From the NCBI RefSeq assembly GCF_047345145.1, contig NZ_JBLFER010000003.1:124001-188000 (forward strand): DNA of 64,000 nucleotides, given 5' to 3'. This DNA is from Maribacter_C sp047345145. GTDB taxonomy: Bacteria > Bacteroidota > Bacteroidia > Flavobacteriales > Flavobacteriaceae. The notes under the pieces were generated by a model. That model saw only the letters and a list, made by a program, of their open reading frames with translations. It was not told where the DNA came from and did not search any database. Below, piece after piece: positions 8,706-16,498 of this stretch (the first letter of the stretch is position 1; each line of letters begins with the position of its first letter). Both the position numbers and the translations under genes were made by a program.

Positions 8706-8921
8706 ATGGCTAAGCAAGCAGCGATAGAGCAAGATGGATCCATAATTGAAGCATTGTCAAACGCAATGTTTCGGGTCGAATTAGAGAATGGTCACGTAGT
8801 GACTGCACATATTTCAGGAAAGATGCGTATGCATTATATTAAGTTGCTTCCTGGGGATAAGGTGAAGTTAGAGATGAGTCCATACGATTTGACAAAAGCA
8901 AGAATTACTTATAGATATTAA
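8706..8921 (+). CDS. infA: translation initiation factor IF-1
   Basis: IF-1 occupies the 30S A site during initiation. The 71-residue S1/OB-fold protein contains ALSNAMFRVELENGHVVTAH and SPYDLTKARITYRY, both diagnostic. It lies between secY and rpmJ, a common order in Bacteroidota and Firmicutes. Confidence 0.98.
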   Translation: MAKQAAIEQDGSIIEALSNAMFRVELENGHVVTAHISGKMRMHYIKLLPGDKVKLEMSPYDLTKARITYRY

Positions 8922-8933
8922 GATAGTAATAAG

Positions 8934-9050
8934 ATGAAAGTTAGAGCATCAGTTAAGAAAAGAAGTGCCGACTGCAAGATTGTTCGCAGAAAAGGTAGGT
9001 TGTACGTAATCAACAAAAAGAATCCTAGATTTAAACAAAGACAAGGGTAA
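8934..9050 (+). CDS. rpmJ: 50S ribosomal protein L36, zinc-ligand-free form
   Basis: A 38-codon gene read directly from the sequence (MKVRASVKKRSADCKIVRRK, then GRLYVINKKNPRFKQRQG). Zinc-binding L36 has Cys11, Cys14, Cys27 and His33. Here only Cys14 is kept, with Ser, Asn and Phe at the others, so it is a C-minus type. It lies 12 bases after infA and 2 before rpsM. Confidence 0.96.
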   Translation: MKVRASVKKRSADCKIVRRKGRLYVINKKNPRFKQRQG

Positions 9051-9052
9051 TT

Positions 9053-9427
9053 ATGGCAAGAATTGCAGGTATAGATATACCAAAACAGAAAAGAGGCGTC
9101 ATAGCGCTAACCTATATTTTTGGAATTGGTAGCAGCAGAGCTAAAGAAATATTGTCAACCGCAAAGGTTAGCGAAGACACTAAAGTTTCGGATTGGAATG
9201 ATGATGAAATTGGTCGTATTCGTGAGGCTGTTGCTAGTTACACTATAGAAGGAGAATTACGTTCTGAGACACAATTAAATATCAAGCGATTGATGGATAT
9301 TGGTTGTTATAGAGGTATTCGTCATAGATCAGGTCTTCCATTAAGAGGACAACGTACAAAGAACAACTCTAGAACGAGAAAAGGAAAAAGAAAAACAGTT
9401 GCTAACAAGAAAAAAGCAACTAAATAA
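9053..9427 (+). CDS. rpsM: 30S ribosomal protein S13
   Basis: S13 bridges the 30S head to the 50S subunit and touches the P-site tRNA. The 124-residue product starts MARIAGIDIPKQKRGVIAL and has the C-terminal CYRGIRHRSGLPLRGQRTKN. It is the first gene of the alpha-operon part. Normal length. Confidence 0.98.
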   Translation: MARIAGIDIPKQKRGVIALTYIFGIGSSRAKEILSTAKVSEDTKVSDWNDDEIGRIREAVASYTIEGELRSETQLNIKRLMDIGCYRGIRHRSGLPLRGQRTKNNSRTRKGKRKTVANKKKATK

Positions 9428-9440
9428 TAAGTAGCGTAGT

Positions 9441-9833
9441 ATGGCAAAGACAAGTACTAAAACGTCGAAAAAACGTAAAGTTATTATTGAATCGGTTGGA
9501 GAAGCTCACGTAACTGCATCTTTCAATAATATTATTATTTCATTGACCAACAAAAAAGGAGACGTGATATCTTGGTCTTCTGCTGGTAAAATGGGTTTTA
9601 GAGGTTCTAAGAAAAATACACCTTACGCTGCTCAGGTAGCGGCCGAGGATTGTTCAAAAGTTGCTCACGAAGCTGGACTTAGAAAAGTAAAGGTTTATGT
9701 AAAAGGACCTGGTAATGGAAGAGAGTCTGCAATACGTGCGATACACAACTCGGGAATTGAAGTAACTGAAATCATTGATGTTACTCCAATGCCGCACAAT
9801 GGGTGTAGACCTCCAAAAAGAAGAAGAGTTTAA
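9441..9833 (+). CDS. rpsK: 30S ribosomal protein S11
   Basis: S11 lies on the 30S platform near the mRNA exit. The 130-residue product contains AHVTASFNNIIISLTNKKGD and ends DVTPMPHNGCRPPKRRRV, the family signature. It is followed by an 89-base gap with a folded leader before rpsD. Confidence 0.98.
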   Translation: MAKTSTKTSKKRKVIIESVGEAHVTASFNNIIISLTNKKGDVISWSSAGKMGFRGSKKNTPYAAQVAAEDCSKVAHEAGLRKVKVYVKGPGNGRESAIRAIHNSGIEVTEIIDVTPMPHNGCRPPKRRRV

Positions 9834-9855
9834 TAAATCACTATATAATTTCACA

Positions 9856-9909
9856 GAAGTGTATTTCAAGATTATCGAAGGAGGAAGCCTTAATTCATAA
9901 TCACACTTC
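9856..9909 (+). promoter_or_regulatory. structured mRNA leader of rpsD, candidate S4 autoregulatory element
   Basis: The rpsK-rpsD gap holds a nested inverted repeat: GAAGTGT 9856-9862 pairs with ACACTTC 9903-9909; GATTAT 9870-9875 pairs with ATAATC 9897-9902; AAGG 9878-9881 pairs with CCTT 9888-9891 around AGGAAG. The two outer stems abut on the 3' side and are separated by seven bases on the 5' side. S4 autoregulates its operon through mRNA structure in E. coli and B. subtilis. Assigning this element to S4 is inference from position. Confidence 0.6.
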
Positions 9910-9922
9910 AAATTAAAAGAAA

Positions 9923-10528
9923 ATGGCAAGATACACAGGACCAAAAAGTAAAATCGCCCGAAAGTTCGGAGAAGCGATTTTCGGAGACGATAAGTCTTTC
10001 GAGAAAAAAAGTTACCCTCCAGGGCAGCATGGAAATGCAAGACGTCGTGGAAAGAAATCTGAATATTCTGTTCAGTTAATGGAAAAGCAAAAAGCAAAAT
10101 ATACCTATGGTATTTTAGAAAAGCAATTCCGTAACCTATTTACCAAAGCAAACCGAAGTAAAGGTGTTACAGGCGAAGTTCTTCTTCAATTGTGTGAGTC
10201 TCGTTTAGATAACGTAGTTTACAGAATGGGAGTTTCTCCAACTAGAAGTGGAGCTAGACAATTAGTTTCTCACAGACACATTACTGTTAATGGTGAATTG
10301 GTAAACATCCCATCATACTCTTTAAAAGCAGGAGATGTGGTTGGTGTAAGAGAAAAATCAAAGTCTTTACAGGCTATTCAAGATTCTCTTGCAGCAAGCA
10401 GTAGCGTTTACGAATGGATTACGTGGAATAGTGAAAAGAAGGAAGGTACTTTTGTTGCAATTCCCGAGAGAATGCAAATTCCAGAAAACATCAAAGAACA
10501 ATTAATCGTCGAGTTATACTCTAAATAA
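9923..10528 (+). CDS. rpsD: 30S ribosomal protein S4
   Basis: S4 is a primary assembly protein of the 30S body and, in many bacteria, a translational autoregulator. The 201-residue product has the conserved KKSYPPGQHGNARRRGKKSE and an S4 RNA-binding domain around ARQLVSHRHITVNGELVNIP. It lacks an N-terminal zinc cluster. A folded leader lies upstream and rpoA follows after 17 bases. Confidence 0.98.
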   Translation: MARYTGPKSKIARKFGEAIFGDDKSFEKKSYPPGQHGNARRRGKKSEYSVQLMEKQKAKYTYGILEKQFRNLFTKANRSKGVTGEVLLQLCESRLDNVVYRMGVSPTRSGARQLVSHRHITVNGELVNIPSYSLKAGDVVGVREKSKSLQAIQDSLAASSSVYEWITWNSEKKEGTFVAIPERMQIPENIKEQLIVELYSK

Positions 10529-10545
10529 ACAACACCAATCCAATT

Positions 10546-11538
10546 ATGGCATTATTTAATTTTCAGAAGCCCGATAAAGTAATAATGATCGATTCCTCAG
10601 ATTTCGAAGGGAAGTTTGAATTCCGTCCTTTGGAACCTGGTTATGGATTAACTGTTGGGAACGCCTTACGTAGAGTATTGCTCGCTTCATTAGAAGGTCA
10701 TGCAATTACTTCAGTAAGAATTGATAAAGTAGAGCACGAATTCTCTGTGATTCCAGGTGTTGTTGAAGATGTTACTGAGATCATATTGAATTTGAAACAA
10801 GTACGTTTCAAAAAACAAATAGAAGATTCAGAAGCTGAAACTGTATCTGTTTCCGTTAGCGGAAAAGATCAGTTGACTGCTGGGGATTTTCAAAAATTCA
10901 TTTCTGGGTATCAAGTATTGAATCCTGATTTAGTTATTTGTAACATGGAGTCAAAAGTTAGCATCAATATGGAGCTAGTTATTGATAAAGGTAGAGGTTA
11001 TGTTCCTGCAGAGGAGAATAAGAAATCTGGTATGCCAATGGGAACCATTGCTATCGATTCAATCTTTACTCCGATCAAAAATGTGAAGTATAGCATTGAG
11101 AACTTCCGTGTAGAGCAAAAAACAGATTACGAAAAATTAGTTTTCGAAATCGTTACTGATGGTTCAATACATCCTAAAGATGCTTTGACTGAAGGTGCTA
11201 AAGTTTTGATTCACCACTTCATGTTATTCTCTGATGAGCGTATCACTTTAGAAGCTGATGAAATTGCTCAAACAGAGACTTATGATGAAGAATCACTTCA
11301 CATGCGTCAGTTGTTGAAAACGAAATTAGTTGATATGGATCTTTCTGTTCGTGCTTTGAATTGTTTGAAAGCTGCAGAAGTTGATACCTTAGGAGATTTG
11401 GTTTCTTTCAACAAAAATGATTTGATGAAATTCAGAAATTTCGGTAAGAAATCATTGACTGAACTTGAAGAGTTGGTAATTAACAAAGGTTTGAGCTTCG
11501 GAATGGATCTTTCAAAATACAAATTAGATAAAGATTAA
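10546..11538 (+). CDS. rpoA: DNA-directed RNA polymerase subunit alpha
   Basis: Alpha dimerises to nucleate RNA polymerase assembly, and its C-terminal domain contacts DNA and activators. The 330-residue product has the N-terminal LEPGYGLTVGNALRRVLLAS and the C-terminal domain with LNCLKAAEVDTLGDLVSFN and FRNFGKKSLTELEEL. Normal length; it lies between rpsD and rplQ. Confidence 0.98.
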   Translation: MALFNFQKPDKVIMIDSSDFEGKFEFRPLEPGYGLTVGNALRRVLLASLEGHAITSVRIDKVEHEFSVIPGVVEDVTEIILNLKQVRFKKQIEDSEAETVSVSVSGKDQLTAGDFQKFISGYQVLNPDLVICNMESKVSINMELVIDKGRGYVPAEENKKSGMPMGTIAIDSIFTPIKNVKYSIENFRVEQKTDYEKLVFEIVTDGSIHPKDALTEGAKVLIHHFMLFSDERITLEADEIAQTETYDEESLHMRQLLKTKLVDMDLSVRALNCLKAAEVDTLGDLVSFNKNDLMKFRNFGKKSLTELEELVINKGLSFGMDLSKYKLDKD

Positions 11539-11551
11539 GTAATCATATTTT

Positions 11552-11578
11552 GCTCCTCGTTCGAACGGGTTTGGTAGC
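11552..11578 (+). promoter_or_regulatory. hairpin with 10-bp palindrome before rplQ
   Basis: The 59-base rpoA-rplQ spacer carries the perfect palindrome CGTTCGAACG (11558-11567), whose arms can extend to C11556-G11569. An outer GCT/AGC pairing at 11552-11554 and 11576-11578 encloses it. There is no T-tract, so it is not a classical terminator. It may be an RNA element acting on rplQ; function unknown. Confidence 0.35.
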
Positions 11579-11597
11579 AAGATGATAAATTAAAATA

Positions 11598-12128
11598 ATG
11601 AGACACGGAAAAAAAATAAACCATTTAGGTCGCAAGACAGCGCATAGAAAGGCGATGTTGGCTAACATGGCATGTTCATTAATTGAGCATAAGAGAATTA
11701 ACACAACTGTTGCGAAGGCTAAAGCTTTGAAACAATTTGTCGAGCCTTTGATTACAAAATCAAAAGCTGAGAACAACTTGTCTACTGAAAAGGGCACTCA
11801 TAACAGACGTATCGTCTTCAAAAGTTTAAGAGACAAAAACGCCATTACTGAATTGTTTAGCGTAGTTTCTGAAAAGGTTGGTGATAGACCAGGTGGTTAT
11901 ACAAGAATTATCAAGTTAGGTAATCGTTTAGGTGATAACGCTGATATGGCGATGATAGAGTTAGTTGATTTCAATGGAATTTACAATGCCGATAAGCCTA
12001 AGAAGAAAACTACTAGAAGAAGTAGAAGGGGAAGTGGAGCTAAAACAGAAACTCCACCAGTAGCTGTTGAAGCGAAAACTGATTCTCAAACTGATGCAGA
12101 AGTAAAAGCAGATGATTCAGAAGAATAG
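11598..12128 (+). CDS. rplQ: 50S ribosomal protein L17 with extended tail
   Basis: L17 is a 50S protein near the tunnel exit. The N-terminal core (MRHGKKINHLGRKTAHRKAM, then ITELFSVVSEKVGDRPGGY) is diagnostic. At 176 residues it is about 50 longer than E. coli L17; the extra C-terminus is a lysine/alanine/threonine/acidic low-complexity tail ending AEVKADDSEE, as seen in other Bacteroidota. It is the last gene of the cluster and a terminator follows at 12159. Confidence 0.97.
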   Translation: MRHGKKINHLGRKTAHRKAMLANMACSLIEHKRINTTVAKAKALKQFVEPLITKSKAENNLSTEKGTHNRRIVFKSLRDKNAITELFSVVSEKVGDRPGGYTRIIKLGNRLGDNADMAMIELVDFNGIYNADKPKKKTTRRSRRGSGAKTETPPVAVEAKTDSQTDAEVKADDSEE

Positions 12129-12158
12129 AATTGTTAAGAGATTTTAATAATTGAAAAA

Positions 12159-12187
12159 GGATAGACTTTAAGTCTATCCTTTTTTTA
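12159..12187 (+). terminator. rho-independent terminator of the ribosomal cluster
   Basis: A perfect 9-bp stem, GGATAGACT / AGTCTATCC with a TTA loop, is followed by a run of T. It lies 30 bases after the rplQ stop. Confidence 0.92.
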
Positions 12188-12223
12188 TGTTTATTTGTCA
12201 AATTAAAAATTGTAAAGTAGGAC

Positions 12224-13351
12224 ATGAAGTATCAAACTAGAAAAAAGGCATTTATTTTATTAGCTGATGGTACTATCTTTCACGGTAAGGTAGTTGGTGA
12301 AAACGAAGGCACAGCTTTCGGCGAAGTTTGTTTTAATACAGGAATGACAGGGTATCAAGAGATATTTACCGACCCCTCTTATTTCGGACAATTAATGGTC
12401 ACGACGAATGCTCATATTGGTAATTATGGGACCAATAAAAAGGAGGTGGAGTCAGATTCAGTTAAAATTGCAGGATTGATATGTAAAAATTTTAGCTATA
12501 ATTATTCTAGAGAAGATTCAGATGCTAGCCTCCAAGAATTTCTAGCGGAGAGTAATTTATTTGCTATTTCTGATGTGGATACTAGAGCATTGGTTAGCTA
12601 TATTCGAGATAATGGTGCTATGAATGCTGTAATATCTACAGATGTTGACAATATCACAAAGTTAAAGGAAGAGTTGGCTGATTTTCCAAGCATGGAAGGT
12701 TTGGAACTTTCTTCAAAAGTATCTACAAAGGAGCCCTATTTCTATGGAGATGAAAACGCTACCTATAAGATTGCCGCTCTAGATATTGGAATCAAAAAGA
12801 ATATCCTAAGAAATTTAGCTAAGCGAGATGCTTATATCAAGGTTTTTCCATATGATAGTACTTTTGAGGCGTTGAAATCATGGAATCCAGATGCTTATTT
12901 TATTTCAAATGGTCCTGGCGATCCCGAACCCTTGACACAAGCTATTGCTACTGCAAAAGATATTATAGCGAGTGATGCTCCTCTTTTTGGAATCTGTTTA
13001 GGACATCAAGTTGTTGCGCTGGCAAATGGCGTGTCAACATACAAGATGCACAACGGGCATAGAGGAATCAACCATCCTATTAAAAATTTACTTACAGGAA
13101 AAGGAGAGATTACTTCTCAAAATCATGGTTTCGCAATTAATAGAGAAGAGACTGAAGCACATCCCGAATTAGAAATAACTCATGTACATCTTAATGATCA
13201 AACTGTTGCAGGTATTCGTATGAAGAATAAGAATGTGTTTTCCGTCCAATATCATCCAGAGGCTAGCCCTGGGCCGCATGATGCTGAATATTTATTTGAC
13301 CAATTTTTTGAGAATATCGCAAAATCAAGCAAGAAAGAAGTCTCAATTTAA
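12224..13351 (+). CDS. carA: carbamoyl-phosphate synthase small subunit
   Basis: The glutaminase subunit of carbamoyl-phosphate synthase, which feeds ammonia to CarB for arginine and pyrimidine synthesis. The 375-residue product has the N-terminal CPSase small-chain domain (FNTGMTGYQEIFTDPSY) and a class I glutamine amidotransferase domain with the nucleophile in PLFGICLGHQ and the His/Glu pair in VQYHPEASPGPHD. carB is not adjacent. It lies between the ribosomal terminator and eno. Confidence 0.97.
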   Translation: MKYQTRKKAFILLADGTIFHGKVVGENEGTAFGEVCFNTGMTGYQEIFTDPSYFGQLMVTTNAHIGNYGTNKKEVESDSVKIAGLICKNFSYNYSREDSDASLQEFLAESNLFAISDVDTRALVSYIRDNGAMNAVISTDVDNITKLKEELADFPSMEGLELSSKVSTKEPYFYGDENATYKIAALDIGIKKNILRNLAKRDAYIKVFPYDSTFEALKSWNPDAYFISNGPGDPEPLTQAIATAKDIIASDAPLFGICLGHQVVALANGVSTYKMHNGHRGINHPIKNLLTGKGEITSQNHGFAINREETEAHPELEITHVHLNDQTVAGIRMKNKNVFSVQYHPEASPGPHDAEYLFDQFFENIAKSSKKEVSI

Positions 13352-13410
13352 CAAATCGTTATATTTCTTCAATCCATTCATTTTCAAGGGGCAAACAAAA
13401 GGCTCTTTCG

Positions 13411-13418
13411 TATATTTG
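13411..13418 (+). promoter_or_regulatory. putative eno promoter, -7 element
   Basis: TATATTTG matches the Bacteroidota -7 consensus TAnnTTTG and lies 34 bases before the eno ATG. No clear TTTG at -33 is visible. The short open frame spanning this region is a shadow. Confidence 0.5.
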
Positions 13419-13452
13419 TGGGCTTAAATTAATAGTAATAAAATAGAATACA

Positions 13453-14745
13453 ATGAGTATTATCCTAAGCGTTCACGCAAGACAAATATTAGATTCAAGA
13501 GGAAACCCAACGGTAGAGGTCGATGTAATTACTGAAAATGGAGTGATGGGAAGAGCTGCTGTGCCGTCTGGAGCTTCAACAGGTGAGCATGAAGCTGTAG
13601 AATTAAGAGATGGAGGAGATGCATTTATGGGGAAAGCTGTTACTAAAGCGGTTTCAAATGTAAACACGTTGATTGCAGAAGAGATTTTAGGAATGAACGT
13701 TTTCGAACAAAACCTAATCGATCAGGTCATGATTGACTTAGATGGTACTCCAAATAAATCAAAACTTGGTGCAAACGCAATCTTAGGTGTTTCTTTGGCT
13801 GCTGCAAAAGCTGCTGCCAATGAATTAGGTTTGTCATTGTTCAGATATGTAGGTGGTGTTAGTGCGAACACACTTCCGGTACCTATGATGAATATTATTA
13901 ATGGAGGTTCACATTCGGACGCTCCCATAGCTTTTCAAGAATTTATGGTGATGCCTGTAAAAGCGAAAAGCTTTTCTCATTCCATGCAGATGGGAACTGA
14001 AATTTTCCACAACTTAAAAAAAGTTTTGCATGACAGAGGTTTAAGTACAGCAGTTGGTGATGAAGGAGGATTTGCTCCGAACTTAGCCGGCGGTACAGAA
14101 GATGCTCTAGATACGATAGCAAAAGCTGTTGACAAAGCAGGTTATAAATTAGGCGATGATATAATGATCGCTTTGGACTGTGCAGCAGCGGAGTTCTTTG
14201 TAGATGGAAAATATGATTACACGAAATTCGAGGGCGATAAAGGAGTAGTAAGGACTTCTGAAGAGCAAGCACAGTATTTAGCGGATTTATCTGCAAAATA
14301 TCCTATCATTTCTATCGAAGATGGAATGGATGAAAATGATTGGGATGGCTGGAAATCACTTACCGACAAAATTGGAGATAAAGTACAATTAGTAGGAGAT
14401 GATTTATTTGTAACCAATGTAGAAAGACTTTCTAAAGGAATTGAAAATGGCATTGCAAATTCCATCTTAATTAAAGTAAACCAAATAGGAACTCTTACAG
14501 AAACCATAGCTGCCGTGAATATGGCTAAGAATGCCGGTTATACTTCGGTAATGTCGCACCGATCGGGCGAGACTGAGGATAATACCATCGCTGATCTAGC
14601 AGTTGCACTGAATACAGGTCAAATTAAGACCGGTTCGGCTTCCCGTTCTGATCGTATGGCAAAGTATAATCAACTGCTTCGTATTGAAGAAGAGTTAGGA
14701 GGTACAGCATATTATCCGCAAGAAAAAGCATTTAAAATCAAATAA
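13453..14745 (+). CDS. eno: enolase (phosphopyruvate hydratase)
   Basis: Interconverts 2-phosphoglycerate and phosphoenolpyruvate in glycolysis and gluconeogenesis. The 430-residue product starts MSIILSVHARQILDSRGNPT and carries the signature SILIKVNQIGTLTET followed by SHRSGETEDNTIADLAVAL, with catalytic Lys and His positions present. Normal length. A terminator follows. Confidence 0.98.
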   Translation: MSIILSVHARQILDSRGNPTVEVDVITENGVMGRAAVPSGASTGEHEAVELRDGGDAFMGKAVTKAVSNVNTLIAEEILGMNVFEQNLIDQVMIDLDGTPNKSKLGANAILGVSLAAAKAAANELGLSLFRYVGGVSANTLPVPMMNIINGGSHSDAPIAFQEFMVMPVKAKSFSHSMQMGTEIFHNLKKVLHDRGLSTAVGDEGGFAPNLAGGTEDALDTIAKAVDKAGYKLGDDIMIALDCAAAEFFVDGKYDYTKFEGDKGVVRTSEEQAQYLADLSAKYPIISIEDGMDENDWDGWKSLTDKIGDKVQLVGDDLFVTNVERLSKGIENGIANSILIKVNQIGTLTETIAAVNMAKNAGYTSVMSHRSGETEDNTIADLAVALNTGQIKTGSASRSDRMAKYNQLLRIEEELGGTAYYPQEKAFKIK

Positions 14746-14765
14746 TACTAATTTATTAAAGTTTA

Positions 14766-14799
14766 AAAAGCCTTTCTCACTAAAGAAAGGCTTTTTTTT
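14766..14799 (+). terminator. rho-independent terminator after eno
   Basis: A 10-bp stem, AAGCCTTTCT (14768-14777) and AGAAAGGCTT (14784-14793), with a 6-base loop and a T-run to 14799. The end of the T-run supplies the -33 box of the next gene. Confidence 0.92.
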
Positions 14800-14828
14800 G
14801 GTCTCATCGTTAAGAATACCTATCTTTT
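14797..14828 (+). promoter_or_regulatory. putative promoter of the GT5 glycosyltransferase gene
   Basis: TTTG at 14797-14800, a 20-base spacer, then TATCTTTT at 14821-14828, close to the TTTG-N19-21-TAnnTTTG promoter of Bacteroidota. The -33 box overlaps the T-tract of the eno terminator. Confidence 0.55.
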
Positions 14829-14855
14829 TAACAGCTAAACCCAATACTAGATTTT

Positions 14856-16391
14856 ATGAATAACTTCCTCTTTGTTGCCGCCGAAAATGACGCTATTGCC
14901 AATTGTAAAGCCGGAGGAATGGGTGATGTAGTAAGAGATGTTCCAAGACAGATTTCGGAAAGAGGAGATAAAGTCCATGTAGTAGTTCCTTCCTATTCGC
15001 GATTACATCAAAACGGCACTTTCAAAACAAATTTAAATTTTCAGCTTAGAGGCATAACATATACAGCCGAATTATACGAAGTAATTCCGAAGAAGGAATT
15101 TAAAAATATTCACCATTACGTTATTCATCATCCAGAAATAGAAGCGGGTGATATCGCTCATATCTATCACAACGATCCTACAGAACCTTTTTACACGGAT
15201 GCCATAAAGTACTTTATCTTTTGTACTGCAGTTGCTGAAGCTATTAAAAAGGGTGCGTTCGGTAAATTGGATGTAGTCCATATGCACGATTGGCATTCTA
15301 GTTTGGTACTTTTCTTAAAACAATATCATCCTGCATATAAGTCGCTGAAGAAAATGCGCTATGTGTATAGCATTCATAATTTAGCAATTCAGGGTATACG
15401 TCCTTTTGAGAATAACTATTCATCATTAAGAAATTGGTTTCCTGATATTCCACTGGATTTTAAGGGTCTTATGGATTATCGTTATCAAGATTGTATAAAT
15501 CTCATGGCTGTAGGTATTCGCCTAGCCGATGCAGTTCACACAGTTTCTCCATCCTATAAAGAAGACGTACTTAAGCCAAGTTCTCCTCCCGAATTTATTG
15601 GTGGAGAAGGATTAGAAAAAGACTTGCAGCAAGCAGACAATGAAGGGCGGTTACATGGAATTTTGAATGGTTCCAACTATGCAAATATTAGGGCTGCGGA
15701 TAAAGGAAAATTGTATCGAAATACGGTCAAAGCTCTTTTCAAGTGGTTGCAAGAAGAATCAAAGAGTTATAAAGCAGACTTCTTGGCGCATACAGGGGAA
15801 AAAGTAATGGAATATGTTGAACACCCTCCAAAATTTATTGTTTCTAGTGTCGCGAGACTTACCGAGCAGAAGTTCTATTTTTTCAAACGTTCTCCAGAGG
15901 CCTTTATTGAAATTCTGAAAAAGTTAGATAAGATTGATGGAATTTTTATGCTCCTTGGTACGGGCGCCCCCGAGTACGAAGAGATGTTTCGTCAAATGAG
16001 TTATGATCATCATAATTTTATTTTCACTAACGGACAATCAGAAGATCTTATCGATTCCATTTACCTGGAGTCTGATCTCTATTTTATGCCAAGTCTTTTT
16101 GAACCCTGTGGCATAAGTCAAATGCTTGCCATGCGAAATGGAAACCCTTGTTTGGTGCATCATACAGGCGGACTCATAGATACCGTAAAACCTATGAAAA
16201 CAGGTTTCGCCTTTGATGGAAAAACGTACGATGAAAAGATCAGTAATATGCTTTCTAGCTTTGATGAGGTTATTTCGATATATGAAAATGATAAATCGAA
16301 GTGGAAAAAGATTCAAGCCAACGCGAAAAAAGTACGTTTTACTTGGGAGAAATTTGTAGATGAATATTACAAAGTTTTATACTTGTTGTAA
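14856..16391 (+). CDS. glycogen/starch synthase-like glycosyltransferase (GT5)
   Basis: A GT-B fold glycosyltransferase of the starch/glycogen synthase type, which would use ADP- or UDP-glucose to extend alpha-1,4-glucans. The N-terminal ANCKAGGMGDVVRDVPRQ (around residue 18) matches the KxGG nucleotide-sugar loop. VVHMHDWHSSLV and YSIHNLAIQG are typical of GT5, and the C-terminal PSLFEPCGISQMLAMRNG holds the E-x7-E-like donor site. At 511 residues it is slightly longer than GlgA. The motif AGGMGDVV departs from the usual GGLADVV, and no glgB or glgC is nearby, so the exact donor and product are uncertain. Confidence 0.8.
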   Translation: MNNFLFVAAENDAIANCKAGGMGDVVRDVPRQISERGDKVHVVVPSYSRLHQNGTFKTNLNFQLRGITYTAELYEVIPKKEFKNIHHYVIHHPEIEAGDIAHIYHNDPTEPFYTDAIKYFIFCTAVAEAIKKGAFGKLDVVHMHDWHSSLVLFLKQYHPAYKSLKKMRYVYSIHNLAIQGIRPFENNYSSLRNWFPDIPLDFKGLMDYRYQDCINLMAVGIRLADAVHTVSPSYKEDVLKPSSPPEFIGGEGLEKDLQQADNEGRLHGILNGSNYANIRAADKGKLYRNTVKALFKWLQEESKSYKADFLAHTGEKVMEYVEHPPKFIVSSVARLTEQKFYFFKRSPEAFIEILKKLDKIDGIFMLLGTGAPEYEEMFRQMSYDHHNFIFTNGQSEDLIDSIYLESDLYFMPSLFEPCGISQMLAMRNGNPCLVHHTGGLIDTVKPMKTGFAFDGKTYDEKISNMLSSFDEVISIYENDKSKWKKIQANAKKVRFTWEKFVDEYYKVLYLL

Positions 16392-16434
16392 GTCATTTCA
16401 AGGGGTTCGACTAAGAAACAAATGGAGAACAAGA

Positions 16435-16466
16435 ATTGTTAACGTGCCTTGTTTTTCTTAAATTTG
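16435..16466 (+). promoter_or_regulatory. putative gltA promoter
   Basis: ATTG (16435-16438), a 20-base spacer and TAAATTTG (16459-16466) fit the Bacteroidota housekeeping promoter. The gltA ATG follows 33 bases downstream. Confidence 0.6.
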
Positions 16467-16498
16467 TAATTCACTCTAATTTATAGTAATACATACAA

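Noticed and set aside
9654..10097. 147-codon open frame on the minus strand
   Set aside because: Antisense to rpsK, the rpsD leader and rpsD; no recognisable protein features.
13233..13427. 64-codon plus-strand frame between carA and eno
   Set aside because: Mostly inside carA in another frame and runs through the eno promoter box; no signal of coding.
13943..14296. 117-codon open frame antisense to eno
   Set aside because: Leucine/histidine-rich shadow of a highly conserved gene.
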